A DNA stretch of 64,000 bases from contig CATNEN010000038.1 of NCBI GenBank assembly GCA_950097015.1, forward strand, positions 14,130,001 to 14,194,000. The letters are read 5' to 3'. Positions 14,301-25,100 of this stretch are shown piece by piece. How positions within the stretch are numbered: position 1 is the stretch's first letter; each line of letters starts with the position of its first letter. Position numbers and translations under genes: made by a program. The DNA comes from Macrostomum hystrix (Eukaryota; Platyhelminthes; Macrostomidae). The notes beneath the pieces were generated by a model. The model did no database searches. It was given only the letters and a program-made list of their open reading frames with translations, and was not told the origin of the DNA.

Positions 14301-17300
14301 CAATCTTCTCCCCTATCCACTAATTAATATCTGTGTACCTGGGACCGTATCCGCTTCAATCTTTACAATACGCATGGGGAAATTAATTTCCTGCAAGATG
14401 CATTTGATCTTAGCTCGTACAGTGGGGGCCTACTCTGAGCGCATTCATTCATCAGTTATCAAGATGTTGCTCGCGACACAAGCATTGTTAATACTCCCTA
14501 TAGTATGATCGTGCGCCTACAATGGCCCAACTTTCTCAACAATATCCGAAAACAGAGCACCTCTTTCCTGTTGATGTAATAATTACCGGAAACATAATTA
14601 CAAGAATTGCATTGCGAATCAAGTTAACAGTCACGCGAGTATACAATTAGCTTGACGAATAAAAACTATGCTGTACCAAACAAGACCTAACTTTTTAATT
14701 ATACCGGAATTTCTTTATTTCTCATGCACAACAGTTCCACTGAGCACAATGGCCCAGTTCTGTTCTCAGCATCGTAGACTTATATCCGCTAAGAAATTGC
14801 TCGTATGTATCTTTTCTGAACTAGATAGCAACTTAACTAGTTTTTTTAGCATTACAAATGCTGACTAGAAAGGAATATTCAAATTACCTGTGATCAGTAA
14901 AGCTGAGGATATTATAGTCAACTGAGGGGATAATATATTCAAACTGAAGGGATAACATATTCAAACTGAAGGGATAATATATTCAAACTGAGGGGATAAT
15001 ATATTCAAACTGAGGGGATAATAGTTAAACTAAGGGAATAACATTAAACTGAGGGTAAACGCAACTAAACGTAACTCGTTTTTACGACTTTCGGGGGTAT
15101 TTCAAATACCCACATATTTTTTTCTGTATCTCCTAAAATATTCAGCCAAACGCCATGAAAATCCAGAACATGGGCTAAAATATTCCACTCTATCCGATGA
15201 AACAACTTCCAGAACCACAAAACATCGCCATCGTCAAGATATTCAACGATTCTCGTCGAAGTTTCTGGTGGCAAAAACCACAGATATGCGAGGCATAATT
15301 TTTCTGCTCACAAAATTGCATGCTGTAACCATGTCGGCTGTCGGTTTAAGAACCGGATAGCAGGGCAAGGTACCGTATGATGAGCACATTGGGCGGCTTG
15401 GCTTCTCGTGGTTTGACAGCTCGGAGCTGATAAGGCGTATGAGTTAAGATGGTTCATCTACAATTTCGTATTAGTCCATATCAGGGTGCTCAATGCGATT
15501 CAAGCACCGGGCATGCCTTTTGAAGTACCTGTGAACTGAATGACATGTCACAAGCTTGTGTGTGATTTTGAGAGTCCCGGATTTCGTCTTCGAGAGCCAC
15601 TTTGCATCACGACTGCTGACTGACTGACTCCAAAACAAGATTTCACTAACCCCGACGCAGAATCTGGATACTTCACTTTAAAATATTTAAAGTTTCAAGT
15701 CTCATAAAAGCTTCAATAAATGCGACTCCGAAACCGAAACGATTTCCAACTCAGAATTGAATTCTAACTTTGCATTCTCGATGACGTCAGTGACTGTGAC
15801 ACGTGAACAGTTGTTATCTGACTGCCTTAGTGCAGATTAAGTGGGCCTTCCGTGTTGAATCCGCCTTGACCAACTTTTTAGCGGCTTCACATCATCAACT
15901 CCTCATTACTCCCCACTTCCACTCACCCCGCCTCCACTCATCAGCTCTCACCCTTCTGTTCCCCGCCTGTCCGCGGGACATTTATCCCAACTCCTTCCCA
16001 GCAATACCAATTTATTTCCTTCGAAATCGCACACCACCAGACCGAAGCGGCAGTGATTGATCGATTGGCCACGCCAGATGGCAGAGTCGCGGCCCCTGTT
16101 ATGCCACCTCCCACAGACTTTGGCGATCTGGGATAGTAAAAAATGAGGCAACGGGGGAGCGTTTCTCCTCTCCTCTCAGTTCTTCCCCTTAAGCTTGGCC
16201 ACGCCCCCCCCTCAACCGTCGCAAGGGTGTTTGGCAGCTGATGATGAAGGATAAAGGAGTAGGATTTTACGCAGCCACACCTTGACTGAAGCTGTCTTAT
16301 CTTATCCTTGATATAAGCGAACATGCAAATCGAGCCCCAGAGAGATGGAACCTGCATGCTCGCTGTGTGAGTCAGTCCGTCAGTCAAGTATACCATGCCT
16401 GCTGACCCTAGGATAAAGGGGAAAATTAGTGGGATGGATTTCCCCATTAGGCTAAAAGTCAATCGAGTCTGTCCAATACAGTTTCATAACCTCCAGCCTG
16501 TCGGGAATCTATCGCAGCAATGGACTAGCTTGTTAGCTAGAGATAATCTAGTTTCTAAATAATGGGATTTTTCTTTTTTTTATTAAATACTTCGTCCATT
16601 CAGTTTGTCTCCCAACGAAATTGTAATCCCAGATGGGCTTAATTAGGTGAGGTAAGAATCCTTATGAATTTTAATGGACTAATTGCCCCGTCAGAACCTG
16701 TATTAAAATTATATTCAGCTCGAAAATTCTTATCATATTCAACGCTAGTAATTAGAGTTAATTAACTCACATCTCCCACTCGCACAACATGACTAACATC
16801 TCGAGGGCTCATTGCAATTATCTGCGACTAGAGTTAGATTGATCGAGTAATGGTCTCTGTCTAACAGGTTCGATTCTGTCTAACAGGTTCGACTCTGTCT
16901 AACAGGTTCGAGTCTGTCTAACAGGTTCGACTCTGTCTAACAGGTTCGATTCTGTCTAACAGGTTCGATTCTGTCTAACAGGTTCGATTCTGTCTAACAG
17001 GTTCGATTCTGTCTAACAGGTTCGATTCTGTCTAACAGGTTCGATTCTCTATCTAACAGGTTCGACTCTGTCTAACAGGTTCGAGTCTGTCTAACAGGTT
17101 CGACTCTCTGTCTAACAGGTTCGAGTCTGTCTAACAGGTTCGACTCTGTCTAACAGGTTCGACTCTGTCTAACAGGTTCGAGTCTGTCTAACAGGTTCGA
17201 CTCTCTGTCTAACAGGTTCGATTCTCTGTCTAACAGGTTCGATTCTCTGTCTAACAGGTTCGACTCTCTGTCTAACAGGTTCGATTCTCTGTCTAACATG

Positions 17301-20300
17301 TTCGACTCTGTCTAACAGGTTCGAGTCTGTCTAACAGGTTCGATTCTGTCTAACAGGTTCGAGTCTGTCTAACAGGTTCGACTCTCTGTCTAACAGGTTC
17401 GATTCTCTGTCTAACATGTTCGACTCTGTCTAACAGGTTCGACTCTCTGTCTAACAGGTTCGATTCTATCTAACAGGTTCGAATCTCTGTCAAAAATTTT
17501 CGACACTGTCTAACAGGTTTAACGCTGTCTAACAGGATAAACTATATCTGATATATTTTGCTAGACAGGCTAAGCACTTATATTTTACAAGATCGTTCAA
17601 CTGATTATTGTTACATTCATATTACGACACTTAAACTTGTAACAGACTGCAAGACAAGTTTGCAGCAAAATAAAAAACTAACAGCCATTGTACCGCATGC
17701 GTTATGCGCTTTAACATTGAATGAAATCCAAAGGCTTCCTGTATGACATTTAAAATTGGCAGACTTCCTTTCGCATTGTCTGCTATTACGCCTTTAAGAA
17801 GCTTGAAGCTCTTGACTCATCCAATGCAGGGCTCTGGCCAAGGTTTCAGGAAGGAAGTGATGTTCTCTGCTGTAGATAAGTAGGCCAGGTTTCTCGGGTC
17901 ACTAATGACACTGGCGTCTATGGATTAGCTATTGTAGTCTGCTTAATCGTCCAAAACACCCTTACTAATTTCTAATGGGTTCAAAAAGCAGAACTTTATG
18001 TTGGGTATACATTTTGGGGAATTTTTTATTTCGAACTACTCTACTTTTAGTAGAAGTATTAGAATATTATTCATTGTTTTCTTATTTTTCTCGCAACCGA
18101 CAGAATGGCAACGGCAGCCTTGGCGGCTCCTCGGGCGTGCATTATCCGTCTGGCCTGCCGCCGAATCTGTTCCCGCCCGGAGACTACGAGGTGGCTTCGG
18201 CGGATTCCGGGCACGGGGCTAGCGAAGAGGAGATGATGCACGCGGATCATAGGCGTGAGTATAATCAGTACTAACAGACTCTGTCTAACAGTTTCGGCTT
18301 TCTGTCTAACACTCTAACAGGTTCGATTCTCTATCTAACAGGTTCGAGTCTGTCTAACAGGTTCGAGTCTGTCTAACAGGTTCGATTCTCTGTCTAACAT
18401 GTTCGACTCTGTCTAACAGGTTCGAGTCTGTCTAACAGGTTCGATTCTCTGTCTAACATGTTCGACTCTGTCTAACAGGTTCGAGTCTGTCTAACAGGTT
18501 CGACTCTCTGTCTAAAAGGTTCGATTCTCTGTCTAACATGTTCGACTCTGTCTAACAGGTTCGAGTCTGTCTAACAGGTTCGACTCTCTATCTGACAGGT
18601 TCGATTCTCTGTCTAACATGTTCGACTCTCTGTCTAAAGGTTCGATTCTCTGTCTAACATGTTCGACTCTCTGTCTAACATGTTCGATTCTGTCTAACAG
18701 GTTCGATTCTGTCTAACAGGTTCGATTCTCTGTCTAACAGGTTCGATTCTGTCTAACAGGTTCGAGTCTGTCTAACAGGTTCGACTCTCTGTCTAACAGG
18801 TTCGATTCTCTATCTAACAGGTTCGACTCTGTCTAACAGGTTCGACTCTATGTCTAACAGGTTCGATTCTCTGTCTAACAGGTTCGAGTCTGTCTAAAAG
18901 GTTCGATTCTCTGTCTAACATGTTCGACTCTGTCTAACAGGTTCGAGTCTGTCTAACAGGTTCGAGTCTGTCTAACAGGTTAGACACTGACTCTAACAGG
19001 TTAGACACTGACTCTAACAGGTTAGACACTGACTCTAACAGGTTAGACACTGACTCTAACAGGTTAGACACTGACTCTAACAGGTTAGACACTGACTCTA
19101 ACAGGTTAGACACTGACTCTAACAGGTTAGACACTGACTCTAACAGGTTAGACACTGACTCTAACAGGTTAGACACTGACTCTAACAGGTTAGACACTGA
19201 CTCTAACAGGTTAGACACTGACTCTAACAGGTTAGACACTGACTCTAACAGGTTAGACACTGACTCTAACAGGTTAGACACTGACTCTAACAGGTTAGAA
19301 ACTGACTCTAACAGGTTAGACACTGACTCTAACAGGTTAGACACTGACTCTAACAGGTTAGACACTGACTCTAACAGGTTAGACACTGACTCTAACAGGT
19401 TAGACACTGACTGTAACAGGTTAGACACTGACTCTAACAGGTTAGACACTGACTCTAACAGGTTAGACACTGACTCTAACAGGTTAGACACTGACTCTAA
19501 CAGGTTAGACACTGACTGTAACAGGTTAGACACTGACTCTAACAGGTTAGACACTGACTCTAACAGGTTAGACACTGACTCTAACAGGTTAGACACTGAC
19601 TGTAACAGGTTAGACACTGACTCTAACAGGTTAGACACTGACTCTAACAGGTTAGACACTGACTGTAACAATGCTATATACGGACTTCTTTCAAACTGAT
19701 ACCGGAGACTAGAGTCCAGAATCAAACCAATATCGAGTCTTCACTCCATATCTTAATTTGGCTTTTGGAGGTGAGTGGCAGACCGGTCTGACGCGTTTGC
19801 CTCTCGCGCCAAGGTCCCTGAGCTCGATTCCGCGGCGAGGCCACATTTATTTGGGGGGCCTGTCGTGCAATTTAACGCCCTTGAGGGCCAACCTCCAAGG
19901 CACAGTGAAAGTGCACACTACCTGACGACGAGAAAGTCAGGGCAGATGTGCACACCTGTGTGAGTGCGTGTTTAGGAGTCAGCAAAATGGGTCAGAATTG
20001 CCTCCTCGCTGGCTGCAGGTCTAGTGTCACCAAATGATGTGCCATTGCCCGCAGTCCTCCAGCATTTATTACTATTCTTTCTTCCCCAATTTGCCTGTCC
20101 TCCTCCACCCCTGGATGCAGTGGCCATGTCTGAGCACCTGCGCTACGTGACCCTGCCTCCGAGTGGCAGCTCCGGCTACCAGCATCCGATGCGCCCCAGG
20201 TCTCCCAACATGCACTGCAACTGCATTGTCGAGGAGGACTTCGCAGCTGCCTCGGCTGCAGCCTGTGGTCACGAACACATACCAATGACACTGACTGGAC

Positions 20301-20623
20301 AATACAAGCAGCAGCAACAGCAGCAGCAGCAACGACATCGTCAGGCAGCATCGCCGTCTCCGTCTAATGCATCGCAGTCAGTCTACGGTCAGCCGGCTCT
20401 GATGCTGCAGAGCGAGCCGCAGTTTGGCTCTGTGAGGCTGCAGAATCAACAGCTTCACCTGCAGCAGCAGCAGCAGCAGCAGCAGCAATATCGATCGCTG
20501 TCTAGACCATCATCGGCAGCTAGTTCAAGAATCACAGCGGCAGTCGGGATTCCAATGCAGCAGCATCAGGTTCGGACGATAGGAAATATTCACCTGAAGG
20601 ACGCCAAATCCGCGGATGTCTGA
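8355..20623 (+). CDS. Protocadherin, seven cadherin repeats (delta-1-like), complete, six exons
   Basis: Predicted single-pass adhesion receptor at the cell surface. Exons: 8355-9443, 9741-9869, 9944-10891, 11393-12094, 18104-18254, 20121-20623. All have GT-AG borders and joins keep frame (1174 codons with stop). The start ATG opens a signal peptide with a run of seven leucines. Seven EC repeats follow, seen from Ca-binding motifs such as DKNDNDPAF, DENDNPPRF, DINDHSPAV, DENDHRPLL and DLNDNAPVI. A membrane helix lies at about residues 846-871, followed by basic RR. The cytoplasmic exon at 18104 has a DSGHGASEEE acidic motif like those in protocadherin tails; the last exon is glutamine-rich. 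Seven EC repeats match the delta-1 protocadherins; the exact orthologue is not assigned. Introns 3-5 carry large tandem arrays, and intron 5 also carries a SINE. An unseen extra exon in the 6-kb intron 4 is possible, but the 12094-18104 join is in frame without one. Confidence 0.88.
9525..9710 (+). repeat. Dispersed element 3, copy 1, in protocadherin intron 1
   Basis: Shares CGACGAGAATCATTGAATAT, ATCGTTGAATATTTTTTGGG and AAAAATGTGGGCATTTGAAA with two other loci, in the same order. No coding capacity is seen. Confidence 0.65.
10913..11345 (+). repeat. 26-bp array in protocadherin intron 3
   Basis: About 16 nearly identical units beginning TGATCCTTCACCAACCCTGC. The only recurring variant is ACTGATC versus AATGATC, and the variants are clustered by position. 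It fills most of the 501-bp intron. Confidence 0.93.
12100..12370 (+). repeat. 14-bp array at the start of protocadherin intron 4
   Basis: Unit GAAGGTGGTGTCCT, about 18 copies. The array begins within a few bases of the exon 4 donor (GAG|GTATGT). Confidence 0.92.
12765..14115 (+). repeat. Polypyrimidine array, about 14-bp unit
   Basis: About 1.3 kb of C/T-only sequence built from CCTTCTCTCCCTCT-type units with CTCACC, CTAACT and CCATCT variants; blocks of several units are themselves duplicated. Confidence 0.92.
14116..16862. other. Non-coding middle of protocadherin intron 4
   Basis: Apart from a short 22-bp repeat (about five copies of ACTGAGGGGATAATATATTC-type units, 14930-15010) and dispersed element 3 at 15070-15300, I see no gene. 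Confidence 0.6.
15070..15300 (-). repeat. Dispersed element 3, copy 2, in protocadherin intron 4
   Basis: On the minus strand: TTGCCACCAGAAACTTCGAC, GAGAATCGTTGAATATC, GGCTGAATATTTTAGGAGAT, ATGTGGGTATTTGAAATACC. Colinear with the copy at 45120-45390. Confidence 0.7.
16863..17545 (+). repeat. 19/21-bp array, protocadherin intron 4
   Basis: Unit TCTAACAGGTTCGATTCTG with an optional extra CT, about 34 copies. The base after TTCGA is T, C or G in different copies. Confidence 0.94.
18275..18980 (+). repeat. Same 19/21-bp array, protocadherin intron 5
   Basis: About 34 copies of the unit also present at 16863-17545, on the other side of the 151-bp coding exon at 18104-18254. Confidence 0.94.
18975..19672 (+). 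repeat. 21-bp array, about 33 copies, protocadherin intron 5
   Basis: Unit AACAGGTTAGACACTGACTC plus T; starts where the previous array ends and shares TCTAACAGGTT with it, so it is probably a derivative. Copies are almost identical. Confidence 0.94.
19771..20070 (+). mobile_element. SINE1 copy b, in the last protocadherin intron
   Basis: Near full-length: A-box-like TGGCAGACCGG, B-box-like GAGCTCGATTCC, then the shared body to GCAGTCCTCCAGCA. Its 3' end lies about 50 bases before the acceptor of the last protocadherin exon, so the element borders the pyrimidine tract used for splicing. Confidence 0.82.
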
Positions 20624-20679
20624 ATTTAGCTGACCCATTGCATCAACTTGCTGCGAAAGGATGCGCTAAAATGCTTTTA

Positions 20680-20685
20680 AATAAA
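20680..20685 (+). promoter_or_regulatory. Polyadenylation signal of the protocadherin gene
   Basis: AATAAA lies 57 bases after the stop codon of the last protocadherin exon. It is the first canonical hexamer downstream; its use is inferred. Confidence 0.5.
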
Positions 20686-22186
20686 ATCACTTTCGCTCTC
20701 CTTACATTTTCCTGGCTTGCTACTGCTGAAATAGCGTTGTAGTAGTATAGTAGAGATGCGTTTTCTCAGTTTACTTTACAATTAGACGATAAGTTTATGA
20801 AAAAGCAAATGGGAAGCAAATAAAAAATGGGAGCATTGGGGGAGATGGAAGAATTAGTAAAACCTTACATAAACCCTACATACCTTGAGAAAGGTACCCT
20901 ACATCCGTTTGCACTTCATAGCAGGTGAAATAGAGAATTTGTTTCTAGTGGAATTCTTTTCATTTTGTACTTTTATAATTTGCTTGAATACTTGATTAGC
21001 TGCTTTATTTTTTCCACTCATATTGTAGTTGTATTAACTATGTACAAATAGACTGACTGACAGCCTGTACACATTTATTGAAACAATATCGCTCACTTCA
21101 TTGTCAATTCAGTGCAATCAGAATCTCGCAATAATGTTTACTTGAGCAAATGCAAAGCAACATGCATACCTCTGAAAAGCAAAGCATGAAAAGTCCTTAT
21201 TTGGTAAATTAGTTTACAGTTTTTTGCTTCTTGACTTTCTAATTATATCATCCGAAATTAATTTGGCAATTTACAGATTTATAATATCACGAAAATAGTG
21301 ATTTTGGATTGCTTTTACTTGCTTTTCGACAGTAGCTTGGTACAAACTTGCGTTTCGTAAAACTATTTTAAAATGAGTGTGAAATTCATATTTAACTAAA
21401 GCTTTTGATTTTTTATGATGATTATTATTGATTATGCTTACAAAAAACGCATACAGTACAGTTATTTATAAAAAGCAAATTGTGATTGTGATAAGAAACT
21501 GAAATATAGCGTTTTGTGTATAACAAACCTTTGTAGTTAAATAAACGTAATGTTTGGCTTGCCAAGCTTCATTTCATTTAAGTTTTTGCTAAATAAGCAA
21601 TTTGTTTAGAAATCTCTAATAGCTGATGAAGATGCATGAAGTTAATTAGAGGATAGTTTGCTAGCTCAAGTAATCGGTCTTATCAGACAAATAGAATGGA
21701 GTTAAATTTAATTCGACTAAACATGTTGAATTGAATTTAATGCAAAAAATATTAAATAAGCGCAGCGTACGCTATGACCTTTATTTAAATTTCAAATGTC
21801 GATGTACACTGTCTGCTTGTTAGTTCTGGCCGTTATTGGGTTTGGGGCTGGGGTTGTTTTTATGATAGGCCGGTCAGCGCCCCAAAACCCTCCAGAGCCC
21901 CAACACCCTCCCTCCAACTTCTCACTTAAAAATTTAAACTGAGGCGCGTCGTGTCTGGCTAGAATGCGGCCGAAGCTATCCAATAAAAACAAGCCTGGGA
22001 AACAAATCGATAAAGCACATCCACTGTCCCTCCCAGCCGACGGCAAACAAAAACACGACGCGTATTAAACGCGACAAAAACAGTTTCGTAGTCTAGTCGG
22101 TCCCGTCTTTTTCAGTTCAGGCAGGGCACTTTGCATTGAGGCATATACTGTCAAACTTCTAAGCTTTATCAAAGGTTGCAATAGAA
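20686..22186. other. Intergenic, protocadherin to kinase
   Basis: AT-rich single-copy sequence; no gene, RNA or recognisable repeat is seen. It presumably includes the kinase promoter and 5' UTR. Confidence 0.6.
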
Positions 22187-25100
22187 ATGTCGAAGGCTAC
22201 TAATAGCTCGCTAAGCGAAATGATAACTAATTTAAATATACGAAAAATAAAGCTTCAAAAAGGCTTCAACTGCATGCATGAGGAGTCAGTTGCTCAGCAG
22301 CGAGTCTACACTACTGTTAGTCAGGATGCGCATAGTCCAAACCAGCTGCACGGAAACTCCGATGGTAGTTCCGGCGACGATTCTGGATTTGGCGCAGACG
22401 ATCTTGACTCGCCAACGTCAAAGAAGCCCGCCTGGCCTCCGGCATCCAACTTCGACTGCTTATGCCAGTACTGCGTCAACAGTTTGCGAAGCCACGTTGC
22501 AACTATGAGGCAGCTTCCGTACATTGTCAAGTCTGATAATCTGACAACAGCGTCTAGTGCATCCAACACCAAAAAGCAGCAAAATATCTTGCCACGTGTC
22601 TCCGCAGACGGGATCGGAGGAAATCGTACAGTAACATTCATTCGCCTGCCAGCAAACCCTAGTGCTAGCTGCTCTGTCATGCTATTATCGACTTCTCGAC
22701 TAGGCGTCAGCAATCTGCTAGCTAGTCTCCTTCAGCGGGTGCGCAATTCGGGTATAATTATGCAACAGTATCCCGTCTTTTACGAGTCCTCCTGTCACGC
22801 CGTGAACTACATGCGACAAGGCCAAAGGCAGCTGCAGCAGTTGCATGTCTCATCTACAACCGTCTATGCATCGAAGATTATCAACGGCCAGGAATGCTAC
22901 CGACCTACTTACTGCCTTGGCAAAGGCAATTTCGGTCAAGTGTACCTGTGCGAAGTGGAACGAATGGAGTCCACGGACAAGCGACCTGTACCGTTGGGTG
23001 TTTTTGCATTAAAAACTACCCAACGAATGAATACCTACAAGATGGAGCAGCTGGTGCATACGGTGAGTTATTCCAGTTACTCACAAATCAGATATTTCCC
23101 TCACAAACCCAAAACTTCCCTCACAAACCCAAAACTTCCCTCACAAATCCGAAACTTCACTAAGAAACCCGAAACTTCACTAAGAAACCCGAAACTTTCA
23201 CTCACAAACCCAAAACTTCCCTCACAAACCCAAAACTTCCCTCAGAAACCCAAAACTTCCCTCACAAATCCGAAACTTCACTAAGAAACCCGAAACTTCA
23301 CTAAGAAACCCGAAACTTCACTAAGAAACCCGAAACTTCACTCAGAAACCCGAAACTTCACTCAATCCCTCACAAATCCGAAACTTCACTAAGAAACCCG
23401 AAACTTCACTCAATCCCTCACAAATCCGAAACTTCACTAAGAAACCCGAAACTTCCCTCAGAAACCCGAAACTTCACTCACAAACCCAAAGCTTCCCTCA
23501 CAAACCCAAAACTTCCCTCACAAACCCAAAACTTCCCTCACAAACCCAAAACTTCCCTCACAAACCCAAAACTTCCTCACAAATCCGAAACTTCCCTCAC
23601 AAATCCGAAACTTCCCTCACAAATCCGAAACTTCACTAAGAAACCCGAAACTTCACTCACAAACTCAAAACTTCCCTCACAAACCCAAAACTTCACTAAG
23701 AAACCCGAAACTTCACTAAGAAACCCGAAACTTCACTCAGAAACCCGAAACTTCACTCACAAACCCAAAGCTTCCCTCACAAACCCAAAACTTCCCTCAC
23801 AAACCCAAAACTTCCCTCACAAACCCAAAACTTCCCTCACAAACCCAAAACTTCCTCACAAATCCGAAACTTCCCTCACAAATCCGAAACTTCCCTCACA
23901 AATCCGAAACTTCACTAAGAAACCCGAAACTTCACTCACAAACTCAAAACTTCCCTCACAAACCTAAAACTTCCCTCACAAATCCGAAACTTCACTAAGA
24001 AACCCGAAACTTCACTAAGAAACCCGAAACTTCACTCAGAAATCCGAAACTTCACTCAGAAATCCGAAACTTCACTAAGAAACCCGAAATTTCACTCACA
24101 AACCCAAAACTTCCCTTACAAACCCGAAACTTCACTCAATCCCTCACAAATCCGAAGCTTCACTAAGAAACCCGAAACTTCACTCAGAAACCCGAAACTT
24201 CACTCAGAAACCCGAAACTGCACTCACAAACCCGAAACTTCACTAAGAAACCCGAAACTTCACTAAGAAACCCGAAACTTCACTCAGAAACCCGAAACTT
24301 CACTCAATCCCTCACAAACCCGAAACTTCACTAAGAAACCCGAAACTTCTCTAACAAACCCGAAACTTCACTCACCAAGCCGGGTGCTCCACTATGCGAT
24401 CCAAAGCTTCAGCACCGAAGCAATATTCGTTAATTTGAACTCGTGCAGATTCTGCAGCGCGGTCACACTGAAGAATCCTACAAGAGCACCTTCCTGCTGT
24501 GGATGTCGGCGAGCTTGAAGATTGTTCAGTCTGGCCAGCTCACCGGCTGCCTATTGCTTGAGCTGGCCACTGGCGGCTCGTTGCAGGAGCTCATGGCTGG
24601 CCTGCACAGCGCCAGGCGCAGATTGGCTGAGCGCGAGGCCGCGTTCTACTTGGCTGAGACCGCCTGCGCCATCGACTATATGCACTCGCGCGGCTGCATT
24701 CACCTGGATATCAAGGTCTGAGCACATCCCGCTTTGTTTTATGAGCATTCTCTTGAATCACGAGTTTAGAGCTCAGAATTTACTGTCTAGAGTCTAGACA
24801 GTTGGGATCTAAGAATGGGGAGTTTATGTATGACGAGAGTTGGGATCTCAGAATGGGAGTTACTGTATATAGAGAGTTGGGATATCAGAATGGGAGTTAC
24901 TGTATATAGAGAGTTGGGATATCAGAATGGGAGTTACTGTATATAGAGAGTTGGGATATCAGAATGGGAGTTGCTGTATATAGAGAGTTGGGATATCAGA
25001 ATGGGGAGTTGCTGTATATAGAGAGTTGGGATATCAGAATGGGGAGTTACTGTATATAGAGAGTTGGGATATCAGAATGGGGAGTTACTGTATATAGAGA

